Assembly: GCA_029378245.1 (NCBI GenBank)
Contig: JARKIF010000051.1
Coordinates: forward strand, 62,001 to 126,000
Length of the DNA stretch: 64,000 nt
DNA from: Roridomyces roridus
Taxonomy: Eukaryota; Basidiomycota; Agaricomycetes; Agaricales; Mycenaceae
Reading direction: 5' to 3'
Shown here: piece after piece, positions 1 through 11,443 of the stretch
Layout of the letters: every line of letters begins with the position of its first letter
How positions within the stretch are numbered: position 1 is the stretch's first letter
Made by a program: the position numbers and the translations under genes
The notes under the pieces: model-generated
The model's database searches: none
Seen by the model: the letters and a program-made list of their open reading frames with translations, nothing else
Told to the model about the DNA's origin: nothing

Positions 1-285
1 GAGTTGCACACGGCACCCACTGTGTCTAATTTTTGCCCTCAGGCTCCAAGGAACCGGGTGGCATTTTCCACTGGCTGCCACTGTCGAAAATTCAGTTCGA
101 ATCTTTCATTTATTTGAAATCTCGACAAATTGTACTCTCGACTTCGTCTCCCTGTTATTTACGGCATTGGTGATGCGATAGACGTCAGAAATGGAAATAC
201 CGAAAGAGGTCGTAACTCGGACCACTTCCATGAGATTGCTTCGGATCCTTTCTGCTATCGCTCCTTACTCCCAACTCCCATCTTC

Positions 286-1092
286 ATGGCCGTGACGCCG
301 TCCAAAACTCCTCGCCTCATCGCGCTCTTCCTCGCCTGGGCGTGGGCCGTCGTCTCGCTGGGTATCGGTGCGCACTGCCCTCAGTCCTTCACGACGCGCA
401 ACTCATCGACTCGTCCGCAGAGATCAACGCCTTTTTCAAGTCTCATAAGGACAAAAGAGACATTGAAGACCTCGTTCCGTCTCCCACAACCATTTCAATC
501 AACACCAATGGTGCGTTTTTGCTGCCTTCGACCTCGCGACGGTTACCTAGCCCAAATTGAGACGTATTTCGGTCTGGCGCCGTCGTCACCGCTGGCTGCG
601 CCACTGTAATCGCCCTCTGCACGCTATTCATCATTCTCCTCATCTTCGACCGGCCCTCCTCCTTGTCGGCCTCGGGTAGACCCTCCATGGCAACGCGCAC
701 CCTCCCGCTGCAATATCTGTCCCTCGGGTTCTTCTCGCTTTGGATTTTCTCGGCGCAAGTCCCAGTGACGGTGTTTGTTGCGCAGCGCTCGCCCAAGATC
801 GTCGCTAGCCTCGCGGGGATCACCATACCGGCCAGTGTCGTGAAGACCATTGAGAGCTCGTTGGGTGTGAGGACGCGGTATAAGGATTATCATTATCGTG
901 CGTCCTTTTCTTCTTTCCTTTCCCTTTCCTTGGGCTTCGTTGACGTGAAACTGAAAACTAGTGATACTGGTGGCGGTTCTCCCGTGGTTCACGTTCCTGT
1001 TTACGTTGATCGCGGCGGTTGTCAGCTACCTCGCGTCGACCCGCAGGGCGGATACGAACCAGGTTGAGGTGGAGCAGAAAGCAGCAGCGTGA
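286..1092 (+). CDS. four-pass membrane protein of unknown function
   Basis: Not a family I can name. Reading the exons together gives a protein of roughly 240 residues with four hydrophobic spans: near the N-terminus (LIALFLAWAWAVVSLGIG), then VVTAGCATVIALCTLFIILL, a third around LSLGFFSLWIF, and a C-terminal one around LVAVLPWFTFLFTLIAAVV, followed by a charged tail ending at TGA 1090-1092. Introns 511-561 and 898-961 are canonical GT-AG and keep frame. The join between the first span and the next segment (reading LHDAQLIDSSAEINAFF) is not clean: the frame changes near base 370. Either there is an intron at about 362-420, or a single base is missing in the GCGCAC stretch. The start at 286 is the ATG directly before the first span. 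Likely an integral membrane protein; the role is unknown. Confidence 0.65.
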
Positions 1093-1340
1093 TATGTATG
1101 CGGGCTTCTTATCCTCTGGCGCCTGTATTATGTCTGTACGTCTATGCCGAGTTTATTGTATTTTCACCAGTCTCGTGTAATTTTGTGGTAGTATCATCCT
1201 ACAGATGGAAGTACGCCAAGGAATTAAGGAAGTAACTTTGAGATAGATAGGTAGTGTGGTCGAGAAACGGTCAACACGAAGACAAGGAAGGAAGGAATAG
1301 TGTAAAGGAAAGAGGGTCGAAGAAGCTCTAAATGGTTGAT

Positions 1341-1785
1341 TCACTCGAACATGAGCCGACACAGCGTCATGCTATACATCCCGTCAAACAGGCACCCAAG
1401 TGCGTTCAATGTGCTTTCCCAACTGTCTGCTGCATCAATTACCAGTACAGGACGGCAGAGGGATCCTACCACGGACTCGGTAGTTGACGCTTCTGCCTTG
1501 AAGGCGGCGGTTTTCGGTTTCTTCTGGTCCTTCTCATCGAGGGCTTTGGCGGTCACGGTGTCGCCGTCCACAGGCGGAATACACACAGGCTGTCTGCGCT
1601 GGGTGATCGTTTGGGTCGCAGTCACTGGGGAGGCACTCCGAGCAAATACGCGCTGGGCGCGAGGGTGGTCGAAGCGACCGAGCTCGTACTGAGGTTAAAG
1701 ATGAGAAATAAATCACGATGGAATGCAATGAAGTGCATACGTCGATGAGCATGCATTCGTGAGCCAGGACAAACTCGGGGTGCAT
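1341..1785 (-). CDS. small hypothetical protein, two exons
   Basis: A two-exon model on the minus strand: 15 codons from ATG 1785, a 52-nt GT-AG intron (1689-1740), then 115 codons to a stop at 1341, 130 residues in all. The joined protein starts MHPEFVLAHECMLID and continues VYELGRFDHPRAQR; it has a Thr/Lys-rich middle and a mildly hydrophobic C-terminus. No family is recognised. Support is the clean intron and a TATAAAAG box about 75 bp upstream of the ATG on the same strand. An overlapping plus-strand frame of similar length has no such support. The call is weak and could be wrong in its exon boundaries. Confidence 0.4.
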
Positions 1786-2440
1786 TTTTTGGTTGTTTTT
1801 TTTGGGAGGAGGCAGGACTCGAGGAGGTTGATGGAGTCAGAGGCCATTCAGGTAGACCTTTTATACGTCTCATCCAAGGAGTATCAACCACATTAGATTA
1901 GACGCGGCGGTGATGGAAAGAAAGAGAGTGTCAATGTCATCTGCAAGCACTGCAAACAACTGTGATCTGCACGACCAGTTATTTTTGTGCTTGATTTATG
2001 GTCTGTAGGGCTGGTTGTAGCACATAGTAGTCGGGCTTGGACGGTCTTGAGCCATAGAAGATCCATATACCGGTACTAGCCAGTCCCGCAGATGTGTATC
2101 GTCAGTACAAGAGGGCAACAAATTCGTCTAGCTGCGAGGGCTCCAGGGGTGGATGGAGATGAGGACGCTTCTATTAGTATTGATGCTTGCTGTTCGATGA
2201 ATTGGAAGCGGAGAGGCTTGCTTTCGACGGCGGGTCTGTCCGGTCTGTCATCAGGCACTGGCTGGCAGAGCTCGCGCGAGAGGCGCATGTCCGACGTGTG
2301 GGTACGTCAGAACATCTATCCAACAGAAGAGTACACGGATATCTGCCCTGGGACGTCTGGAATTTTGTTGGAGGTCGAGGCAGTGATCAAAGTGGCACAT
2401 CAATTGTTAACACGAACAAACATCTCTGACCCACACGCCC
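1786..2440. other. divergent intergenic region
   Basis: Separates a minus-strand gene from the plus-strand SNARE gene. Apart from the minus-strand TATA box I see no coding exon, RNA gene or repeat. Open frames here lack codon coherence and splice partners. Confidence 0.4.
1859..1866 (-). promoter_or_regulatory. TATA box, minus strand
   Basis: TATAAAAG on the minus strand, about 75 bp upstream of the ATG of the small minus-strand gene that ends at 1341. Position and orientation fit a core promoter for that gene. Confidence 0.4.
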
Positions 2441-2889
2441 ATGTCATCCAGCCGGGATCGTGTCGAGGACACATACGAGGCGCAGAATGACCAGCGCCTC
2501 GACGAACTACACTCAAAGATCCGCACCCTGCGTGGTGTGAGCCTCATTCCTCTACCTACTCTTGTCTCTTAACAAAGGCGCTGCAGGTGACGACTGACAT
2601 AAACAACGACGTGGAGCGCCAAAATCTCATGCTGGACGATACAGTCAGTGCCCAACCGTCCTTGGGGTCCGCAAAATAGCTCATTCAATCAATTCAGGGC
2701 GATCGTTTCAACTCTTTCGGCGCTTCGCTATCCCAGTCTGCCCGGCGTGCCGGGGCGGCTTTTGGTATCGGAAATGGCGGGCTTAAGACCTGGCGTGTGG
2801 CCCTTTTCGTCGTCGGGTTCTTCCTTGCCTTCCTTGTCGTGCGGAAGCTCTTCTCGTTGTGGAACTCGTCGTCTGGTACGACGGGATGA
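2441..2889 (+). CDS. Bet1/Sft1-type Qc-SNARE
   Basis: Three exons (2441-2536, 2587-2643, 2698-2889) encode 114 residues; both introns (50 and 54 nt) are GT-AG and phase 0. The N-terminal half is an amphipathic helix reading NDQRLDELHSKIRTLRGVTTDI, split by intron 1, as in Bet1, GOS15 and Sft1. The C-terminus is a single tail anchor (WRVALFVVGFFLAFLVV) followed by a short polar end. Known family role: Qc-SNAREs of this type form four-helix bundles with other SNAREs for ER-Golgi or intra-Golgi vesicle fusion. Length and architecture match the family. Whether it is the Bet1 or the Sft1 orthologue cannot be settled by eye; the lack of a long N-terminal domain fits both. Confidence 0.85.
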
Positions 2890-3329
2890 TTCTGGTTCTA
2901 TGGATTCTGGTGTGTTCTTGAGTGGAATCTCACTCGTAGTTCTTACCGGCTTGCAGTAAATTAAAGTATCTCTTAATGCATAATGATGCCCGGCTTCTCA
3001 TCGGCGCCGTACGACCTCATCTCCCGCATCCACCGAAGTCATCTAGTGCGTAAATCAGTTGTTAGACTGCCAAATCGGAGCAGTGCCCGCTGAAACGAAT
3101 CCCGGTCCCTGTAAACCGAGGAGCTGGACAGTCCGTGTCGATTACCTACTATACGTATTCGAATTCGCCGTGTTCGACAACTTCGAGAGTTCGAGGAAGA
3201 GCTTGAGGCATGCATGCATCTGCATCTCACCTCACGAGGCCTCACGTACCGGTACCACGGCGCCCTCGGGATCTGAAGCGCTGAAGTTTCTTCCTCGCCA
3301 CGTAGGGCCCTGCTTTCCTTTCCACACCC
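2890..3329. other. intergenic region
   Basis: 3' region of the SNARE gene and 5' region of the dehydrogenase gene, same orientation. No exon, repeat or RNA gene seen. Confidence 0.4.
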
Positions 3330-4793
3330 ATGTCGTCCCAACCACAACGCGACCAACGTGTGGCACTGGTCACTGGCGCCGGTTCGTACTTCCTGCCTCT
3401 CCTGCCCTCTTCGCACCCTGACCTCCAGTACAGCACGCGGGATCGGGCACTCCATTGCGATCCGACTCTCTGGGCAAGGTTTCTTAGTAGCCCTCAACGA
3501 CCTCCCCTGCAACGAAACTGCTCTCCAGGGAGTGGTGAACTCCATCCGCACCTCGCAGTGTGACGAGGAATCGGCTGCGATGACCTGTTTAGCGGATGTC
3601 TCAGTCGAAGGGGAGGTGGAGAGGATGATTGATGAGGTGGTGGGGTATTATGGGAGGTTGGACGTCGTGAGTGTTCAATCTTGAGCCGTGTTGTCTCCAA
3701 TTTAACTTGATTTCCCCCATAGATGGTAGCGAATGCGGGGCTCTTGCACCGCAACCTCATTGTTGAAAGTAACTTGTTTTCGGATTTTGCTACTCTTCTC
3801 TGGAGATTCACCGCGCTGCAGCTACGGCAGCTGAATGGGACGAAAGCATGGCTGTGAACGCCCGTGGAACGTTCTTTTGCTATAAATACGCGGCGAGGCA
3901 GATGATCAGGCAGTATGAGGAGGCGCAGCAGCAGGGGCAAGTACTCGCTGGACTTCGCATCATAGGCGCAGCTTCAGTCGCTGCCAAGAGAGGTTCGTCA
4001 TATACTCAATGATTCATCTTATCTTTTATTCTTTTTGTTTTCCAGCCGGTACGTCTCTGGGAGCCTACAGCGCATCCAAATTTGCTATCAGGGGTCTTAC
4101 TCAAGCGGCTGGTCAGCGCCTTTCCTTTTGCTTCTCGAGCTTCCTGACTGGCTGACTGGTTGATAAGCTTTGGAGCTTGGCCAATATGGTATTACGGTGA
4201 ACGCGTATGCGCCGGGTGAGTGGACATTCCATATAAGAATAAATCCGCTAATGGCGAGCAGGTGGGATCGACACGGAGATGCGTGCGTCTCCATATCCAT
4301 GCTCGGCCGTAAACACCTACGTAAACCCACATTTCTTGCTTGTAGTGGGACAGATCGCTTCTGGCACAGCTGCTGAAATGGGCAACAAGCCGGACGATTA
4401 CTTCCAAGAAGTAAGTGCGGGCTCAACTTACTTCATTGATTTCAACTCGATCTGTTCAGCTCAAAGACCGGACGGCCTTGGGGTGTATTGGGTAAGTGCA
4501 ACCAATTTTATTGTTTACGAGCCAAGTACTTACACACCTGCAGGGAAACGACGGACGTCTCGAACCTCGTGTCGTTTCTCGCGTCCGAGGACTCCAAGTT
4601 CATTACTGGTATGTGCTGCGGGTTTTCCTTGATCTTCAGGCACCTCAATATCATCCACAGGTCAAAGTGTGCGTCTCCAGTTTCCTTGGTTACAAATCTG
4701 AAGCTTAAGGACTGCTGTGTCAATGGGATAGATTTCCGTCAATGGTGGGATGTATTTCGATTGAAATGCATCAAATGTAGTATACTAGGTTAA
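3330..4793 (+). CDS. classical short-chain dehydrogenase/reductase
   Basis: Twelve exons joined by eleven introns (41-64 nt) give exactly 300 codons, 299 residues, with all phases consistent. The Rossmann glycine motif TGAGSTARGIG is formed across intron 1 (3386-3428). NAG follows (VANAGLL). The catalytic Ser lies in IIGAASVAAKR and the YxxxK pair in GAYSASK; PGGIDTEM follows as in classical SDRs. The C-terminus ends with FITGQS, then CVNGID, typical of the superfamily. Family knowledge: these are NAD(P)-dependent cytosolic oxidoreductases. The layout resembles acetoin/diacetyl reductases, but the substrate is only an inference. The gene converges on the aspartic protease with 62 bp between stop codons. 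Confidence 0.9.
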
Positions 4794-4855
4794 AACGAGG
4801 TTTCATTTCTTTCATCTGGCACAGCGTCATATATACAGCTAACATACAAACTCCT

Positions 4856-6866
4856 TTAATTGATCGTCGAATTCGTAAACGGCGTCGTCGCAAACCCAAT
4901 TTGCTTATTAGTAGTGTCGAAGACGGAGTAGAAGCGCTCGAGCCAGACGAAGCCGTTGACCTGCTCGATTATCAGCCTCACATTAAGCAAGAAAGGAGGA
5001 ATGGACGCACGAAATCAAAGCCCGTCTCTGTCGACGCTCCGAGACTGGAGACGATGAGATAAATATTATTCGCCCGACCGCCGATTGCGGTGTTGAGCGC
5101 ACGCGGCCACAGCTGAGCGTTTGCAGTGAACTCGAAAGTCTGGCCGTCTAAAAACAAGTTATCATCTTTGACGAGTGAGGAATTGGGAATTGGGCGCACT
5201 GATGGTGAAGAAAAGACTCTGGAGCTTGTTGAATTGGGCGTTAGTCACACGGAGAAGGCCCGTCGTGGCATCTTGCACAGCGCCCGTGGCGCGCGTGTAG
5301 GTGTTGAACCCGCTCGTCGGGAGGAGGAGGAGCGTAGTTCCTGTGTCGACGATCCCGGCGAGGTTGTTGAAGATGGTGGTCGAGGCTCCGTATCGCACAG
5401 ACTGGGTGATACCCCAGAACTCGCTTGCGGGGGCGACTGGTTTGATGATAGTAAGTAGGAGGAAGGAGGAGAGAATGGATGATTCTGACCGGTGGTGACA
5501 GGGCTGAGCAGGATCGTTAGAGAGCGTCCTCGATGTTGGAGAGATCTAAAGAAGGCTTACGCAAAGTGAATCTCACCGGTGAATTTCGTGCTGTCCGTTC
5601 CGCCTGGAATGCAACATTTAGATTCGTGGGGTCAACCACTCGAGCCACGCACCGAATGTGAGCTCGCCGTTCTGAATCTCGTCCACATTCGTGGGCTCGA
5701 AGGAAATTCCAATCAGGTTCTGCGTTATGGTTCCTTGACTGGGAAAGAATCTTGAACATACAATTCTGGGGTAGACTCTTTTTCTTACGTGAACAGATTG
5801 TCGGTGACGGTCGGGATTGCGGAATTGGTATCCGGAGAGAGTGTGTCCAGAGCTTGCGTGCATAGAGTTGGAATATGTTTGAACGGTAGAATGAGGACTC
5901 ACTCAGATCGACCGGCCCAATGCCAAGAATTCCATCGACTGGTTGAAATTGGGGTTATCACTGGCTCGCAAACGTACATCCACCACTCACCTCCTTCAAA
6001 TCCGTCCGAACTGGAAGCGACGCCAATGGACTGGTTCGTAATGGTCAAACCAGGGGCGAGGGTCACGGTATCCAAGACCTAGTCTCAAGTTATAAACAGA
6101 CACCATCCCATTTTAAAACTCTTCGTTACCTCGGTGCCTGGCAAAAAGAGCCCTGTGGTCAGCCAAGGAGAATGTTATCCCACACGGAGCGCCATACCCT
6201 TGGGGTTTGTTTAGCTCAGGAAGATTGGGAGGATAATGACGTACTTGGAAGTCCCCAGATCCGTAGCTGACTGCCTGGAGTGGGAGTTTTGTATCAAGAA
6301 AGGCATAAGCGCGTCGTGTGTTGAACTTACCACATTTTGGCCAGTCGAGACACTATAAATGAATTAGTGCATGAATATATCCATGAGAGTGGGAAGAGAC
6401 TAGCGTCGTCGCAGTATTTACAAAAGGCGTTGTAGCCCCGACCCAAGTGTTGGAGCTCCCCGTGTCGATGATGAGGGCGACTAGTGGGAAATAGGTCAGG
6501 GAAGATTTATTATATAAATCGTAGTGCTTACAAGTCGTTGGAGGAGTACCGACATCAACTGCAGCCTAGTCAATAGTCAGTTTTTTGCAGCAATCAAAAC
6601 GCAGCCAATAAACTCACGAGGTAGGTGGTAGCCTCGTTGAACACCTGGTCGCTGATGACAGCACGAGACGCAAGAGGCTGACCACTCAACCTCGCATGCG
6701 CCTTGTCGCGCAAATGCGTCACACGCGCGAGGTCGCGCTCCAAGAGGGTGCGCGTTCCAGTGAGGTTGACTCGCTTCGAGATCGGGAGGGTCACGAAGGA
6801 GCTGACCTTGACCGGAGATGCAAGGGCGGACGAGGCGAGAAGGACGGAGAGCAGAGACGAGAACAT
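4856..6866 (-). CDS. secreted pepsin-family aspartic protease (polyporopepsin-like)
   Basis: A many-intron A1-family protease. It starts at ATG 6866 with a signal peptide (MFSSLLSVLLASSALASP) and a propeptide containing KVSSFVTLPISKRVNL. The first active site is LIIDTGSSNTWVGA (near 6470-6520) and the second is GIVDTGTTLLLLP (near 5330-5360). Between them are short exons reading AVSYGSGDFQ and VDGILGIGPVDL (near 5905-5940), a hallmark of basidiomycete polyporopepsins, and LIGISFEP (near 5700). The last exon ends WLERFYSVFDTTNKQIGFA and a stop at 4856-4858. Known role: extracellular or vacuolar acid endopeptidase. A TATATAT box lies about 35-40 bp upstream of the ATG. A near-identical copy of part of the propeptide exon lies at 8877-8925. 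Confidence 0.9.
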
Positions 6867-6901
6867 CTTCGTACCCAGCAAACCACAATTGAGGCGTTGG
6901 G

Positions 6902-6909
6902 ATATATAT
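6902..6909 (-). promoter_or_regulatory. TATA-like box of the aspartic protease gene
   Basis: An alternating TATATAT stretch on the minus strand directly upstream of the protease ATG at 6866. Distance and orientation fit a core promoter. Confidence 0.4.
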
Positions 6910-7818
6910 TGGAGAAGCAAAAGACGTCAGATGATAGCATACTTGGTGTGGTGAGAGCTACGACGGGAATTTATATCTGGAGCATACTCACGGATCGAGT
7001 TGAATGCCAGCATCCCCCCACGTCTCGAAGGCATGGTGGGCGAGCTCGCGGGCAGAAGTCGTGGTTGCATAGAGTTGCGCAACGAACGCGAAGGAAGACG
7101 TATCTTGACGAACAGGCGTGTGGTATGTCGGGTTGCGCCCGGTCAGCGGGTACGAAGGTGGGCCGGGGAATAAGCACCGGAAACCCTAGATCTGGGGGGA
7201 TTGCCGGTGGTCGGCTCCATGTGGTGCTGAACATACCGCAAATAGCTGTTATTTTGGATTGGATACCACTGTTTCCGTCGCTATTTCATCCGCCAGTATC
7301 AGTTTGCGCATTGGCCAGCTGGAAGATCCGGGGAAACCGTTTGTGGATTTGGACCATCGTTTCCTGAATCTAGTGGATACTCGAGCGACTTTTGCTTGTG
7401 GCGGCCTCGGTATCGTGTGGGAATCAGAGCTCTTTCACTTGTCTTTCACCTCCAAGTAAGTACTTCTTGCCGCCGGTCAGAAGATGACATCCTGCTTGCT
7501 GCGGCCATTTGATTTCTTCCCAAGCGCTACGGAGTCAGAGCGGCGATGAGGCGGAACATTGCGGAGTTGCGAGCAAGGGAAGGGGCCCGGGTACGGCTGC
7601 AAGAACAAGCGCCGCGCCAAGATGGCAAGACCTGAGCAACCCTGAGTGGCGGGAAAGAGAGGATTAGACGAGGCGCTGGGCCGCTGGCAGATGTCATGAT
7701 TCCCGCGCTGAGTACTGGAAGCTGACTGACCGTCACTGCTGGGACTCGGGAGCAAGAAATCTGCTTGTCTGTGATTGGTCCGTGATAGAGTCTTCATCTT
7801 ACCACATTCTCCCAATCC
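6910..7818. other. divergent intergenic region
   Basis: About 0.9 kb between the minus-strand protease and the plus-strand F-box-like gene. Open frames exist on both strands but none shows a recognisable domain or consistent splicing. Nothing else seen. Confidence 0.4.
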
Positions 7819-8803
7819 ATGTTTCCGCCAGAGCTTGAACTTCACATCTTCGAGACTACAGCCAGGCTTCATCCCAAGAGCATTCCAAGTCTCCTGCGGG
7901 TCCCACGGCGCGTTTTGACGTGGTATGGTCCTTCACATAAGTTGGAACTTGGTGGAGAGCTCACGTCAATTTTGTGTTTCAAGGATTGAGCCCATCCTAT
8001 ACGAGACCCTCGTCATTTCGTCTTCCAAGCCACCTCACCGGGCTCCCTCATTCCGATACGTCCTTGAAACGAAACCACCGAGTTTCTGGGACAGAAACGT
8101 TCGGAATCTCCTAATTCAAGGACATTTCCCCGAGTCGGACAGAGCCCTCGCCTGCTCTGTTCTCTCAGCTTGCACCCGTCTACGGAGCTTGGGAGCCTTT
8201 CACACACAGGACGGTCTGCTGCCACTCTTGGCACCTATGCGGCTGGAGCGCTTGAATGTCGATGTTGGGAGACTCTTCGGACCCTCGCTCTCCGCCTACG
8301 ACTTCCACCGCGACCCAACGTTCATGGGGCTTACCCATTTCACGATCCTGGACAGTCACAAACTTCCTGCCTACTCCCAACTCTCACTACTCCCTGAGCT
8401 CACCCATTTGCGCATTGGACTCTTCAACTTTGGGCTTAATTGTCCAGAGATATCTCTCATTCTCTCTGAATGCAAGCATTTGCGGGTTCTGATCAGTTTC
8501 ACCGCAAATATGGACGAGCATGTGCGGAAGGAAGCAGTCCACGACGACCCGCGATACGTCGTCATCGCCGCGCGGCTCAGAGAAGACTGGGAGGCTGAGG
8601 CGCGGGGTGGAAAGTTGGACTCGTGGACGCGCGCGGAGCTGTTCATCGCGAAGAAGCGGAGAGGAGAAATCCTGCCAGGTGAAGATTCCGACATGCGCAT
8701 GACGCAATGTATTCATTTTCTTTTTTCAGTTTCGCGTTGTTGGATTGAAAAGTCGGATATGATTCCGGGGGGCGGCTCTCGTTGGATATTCTTGCCCTCA
8801 TGA
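7819..8803 (+). CDS. F-box-like protein, paralogue 1
   Basis: Three exons (7819-7922, 7984-8678, 8730-8803) encode 290 residues in frame. It opens with MFPPELELHIFETTARL, a truncated F-box-like helix (PPEL-x-L-x-IFE), followed by RRVLTW and IEPILYETLVIS across intron 1. The rest is a hydrophobic, loosely leucine-patterned region (FMGLTHFTI, LPELTHLRI) ending SRCWIEKSD. This arrangement is common in expanded agaricomycete families. The protein at 16588-17556 matches it along its whole length with the same intron positions and phases. Family inference: substrate adaptor-like, but a complete F-box is not evident, so SCF assembly is unproven. Confidence 0.75.
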
Positions 8804-9256
8804 TATTATGTGCATCTTTTCTCTCTGATCAATCGACGGTTCCCTGGTATGTACTGCAACGAATCGGACGGACACCGAGGTTGACTCGCTTCGAGATCGG
8901 GAGGGTCACGAAGGAGTTGACCTTGTACATAGCTAAAGGGGTAATCCACAGTTTGTACTGTCAATATCGCCCGAGGACACGAAACATGAGGTGCATGTCG
9001 ATGTCGATGGTGACGGATAGGTCGAGGAGTTGGGGGAGTTGTGCTAGGGCAAATCCAGCGAGGAGGTGGGGTGCCTCCCCGTCATGGTGGGCAGCGAGGT
9101 TAGCCGGAGAGACGAGCCGCACGGTTGACCCAGTGTCGTGACTCGTCTGCGCTGTGACCTGGCATTGGAGCCATATTTCGGGAATAACGAGTCGAGGTAT
9201 GGTGTCGGCATCAAAGGCTGATTTCAAACACGCCACAGCACAACTTGCTCCGGACC
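8804..9256. other. intergenic region with orphan protease-exon fragment
   Basis: Between the F-box-like gene and the RING gene. The notable content is bases 8877-8925, which copy 49 bp of the aspartic protease propeptide exon with one mismatch (see the separate entry). No complete gene is seen. Confidence 0.5.
8877..8925 (-). repeat. 49-bp duplicate of the aspartic protease propeptide exon
   Basis: Bases 8877-8925 match 6762-6810 at 48 of 49 positions, same orientation. On the minus strand the original reads KVSSFVTLPISKRVNL; the copy reads the same with one Ser changed to Asn. The similarity stops abruptly at both ends and no other protease exon is seen nearby. It looks like the remnant of a second protease gene or a small ectopic duplication. 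Confidence 0.8.
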
Positions 9257-10308
9257 ATGATGTTCTTGGCACAACTCTTCGCCATCCCTACTCCCATCCT
9301 CATATCGCTGTGCACATTTTTGATGCTCCCCACACTCCTGGCCACCCTCAACCCATCGCGCTTCATTCAAGCGTCCAAGCTCGCCATGGAATTTGCGCCC
9401 GTCGCAGCCGACTGGGTGCCTACACTGTTCATCGCCTTCATCGCCCTCGCCGCCTTCCTCGCCACGTTCTCCATCTCCTTGACCTGGCTCTCAATGCTCC
9501 TCGGCCACACCCCGGACTCTTCTTTCCCATATCTACACCTAGCCCCCTCGGCTTTCACGCGACACTATCTCGACATTGCTATGTTCAACACCCGAATCGG
9601 CGACGGATTCTACACATTCACGCTATTCATGAGTCTGATCGCACTCTCCCTCGCCCTCCTCGTCGTCTTGGTCCACGAACGCCGGCAAACCGCCAAAGAG
9701 TTGTATTTCCAGGCCGTCAAACGTGTTGAAGTGCGTGACTCCAAACGGCAGTCGTTTTCATGCTGATTTCCCTTCTGCAGTTCGAGAAGGCTACTGTAGA
9801 GGGTCGGAAGACGGTTGAAAGATGTAACAAACAGGTGTGTTGTTATATCGTTGGAACCCACTCAACCACTCACCTTCGTACACGCAGCTTGCGGACGTGG
9901 ACGACAGTCTTTCGTGTCTCATTTGCGTCGACCGTCTCACCCAGCCTTACACGTAAGTACGGCCTTCCGTGCATCACGCCCTCTCTGACCCATCTTTCCA
10001 GGCTCGCCCCCTGCGGCCACACCTTCGACCTCGAATGCCTCCAATCCTGGTTCCGTGCCGCCCACCCGCGCGAAGGTGAAGAAGAATTTGCACGCGTGCT
10101 CAATCCGCGCGGTGCTTTCTTTGCATTGCGTCGCACTAAGGTCTGCCCCCTTTGTCATACCAAGGTTCGGGGCGCGCCAGCTCCTGCGCGTGCATTGCGT
10201 GGGATTCTCAAGATTGAGGACCGGGGAGAGGAGAGGAACCCCTGGAAGGGATTGTTTGTGGAGCGGTTTGGTGTGTCGCGTGCGCCTCCGCCGGTAGTTC
10301 TTTATTAG
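9257..10308 (+). CDS. membrane-anchored RING-finger protein (probable E3 ubiquitin ligase)
   Basis: Four exons (9257-9730, 9781-9834, 9888-9952, 10002-10308) give 299 residues with consistent phases. The N-terminal half has three or four hydrophobic spans, including IPTPILISLCTFLML, LFIAFIALAAFLATFSISLTW and LFMSLIALSLALLVVLV, then a short cytosolic linker. The RING begins CLICVDRL, continues APCGHTFDLECLQSWF across intron 3 (9953-10001), and closes with the CPLCHTK pair after an insert of about 35 residues. That gives a C-x2-C, C-x-H, C-x2-C, C-x2-C order. RING proteins of this type recruit E2 enzymes; the substrate and membrane are unknown. The start is the first ATG of the hydrophobic region. 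Confidence 0.85.
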
Positions 10309-10646
10309 ATCAGAGGTTTACCATCCACTTGGTATCGTGTGGAGGATTTTGTGTTTTTCATAACATTTGGGTTGGGTACATTGTATCATGGATACATGCT
10401 GCTACTGTTGCGGTTAAAAGCGAGATAGTATAGAGGGAAACCAGGTCCCGACAGGGTTTCTGTAAAATATTGTAGCTGGTTTAGGGCGACAGAGCACTCC
10501 TTACCATTTCGAGCTTGCGATTTCTGATGGAAATGGCGGCCCGCAGTGCCGGACGCTCTCGGACGCGATTCGGTGATGTCGGATGTCACGATGTGTAGCG
10601 CGATCACCATGGGGTTCCGGTTAACCAACAGTTTCGTCTGCCCACC

Positions 10647-11443
10647 ATGAGCGGGGGCAAGATTGACTGCTACATGGACTGCTCGTCCTTCTACAGCATC
10701 CTTGCCTTCAAGTACCTCCTCAAGCAACGTCCCATTCTCGCCACGCACAAAGTCGACGTCGAATTCCACCCCATCTTTCTCGGAGGCGTCAATCAGGGCA
10801 GCGGCAACAAGCCTCCGTGGACCCTTCCCGCAAAGGCTGCTTACAGCAGATTCGACACCACACGGTCGCAAAAGTACCATGGCGTTTCGGGAATCGAGCC
10901 GCCTCCGTTCTTCCCAGCGCTGACTCTTCTCGTGCGTCGGGTCCCCACTACTAATCTCCTCCGGAGCAAACATCTAACTGCTCCTCCCTAGCCCCAACGC
11001 GCTCTATGCTACATTAAAGACCATTTCCCACAGTCCACCTTTGAGCAGGCCTGGCTCGGCATGCTAGACACCCTCTGGATTCCGCCTCAATCCAATATCG
11101 CTGAGCCAGCGGCGTTCCGTCAATGCCTCGTCTCGATGAAACTCTTCTCGGAAACTGAGGTGGACGCGATCTGCACCGCTGCGACGCAGCAAGAGTGGAA
11201 AGACCGGCTCACCGCTAATACGAAGAAGGTGCTGGACCTAGGAGCGTTCGGTGCGCCGTGGAGCTGGGTGAGGAACGCGCAGGGGCAGGAGGAGCCGTTC
11301 TTTGGGAGTGATAGGTGCGTTCGTTCAATCCGTCCGGCCCATTTTGTCTGACCAACATGAATGCAAGGTTCCACTTTATGTGGGAGTTCCTCGGGTTGCC
11401 GTGGAAGGATATCGAGCTTCTGCCTAACACCGCCAAGTTGTGA
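10647..11443 (+). CDS. kappa-class glutathione transferase / DsbA-like thioredoxin-fold protein
   Basis: Three exons (10647-10931, 10992-11314, 11368-11443) encode 227 residues in frame. The N-terminus reads KIDCYMDCSSFYS, the DsbA-type active-site region of the kappa GST/HCCA isomerase family. NQGSGNKPPWTLPAKA follows, a signature of GSTK. Exon 2 starts PQRALCYIKD, and the C-terminal segment has FFGSDR, FHFMWEFLGLPW. Length matches GSTK1 (about 226 residues). Known role: glutathione-dependent conjugation or peroxide reduction in mitochondria or peroxisomes. No obvious targeting signal can be called by eye. Confidence 0.9.

Noticed and set aside
10386..10973. 195-codon minus-strand open frame
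   Set aside because: Antisense to the well-supported GST kappa exon 1.
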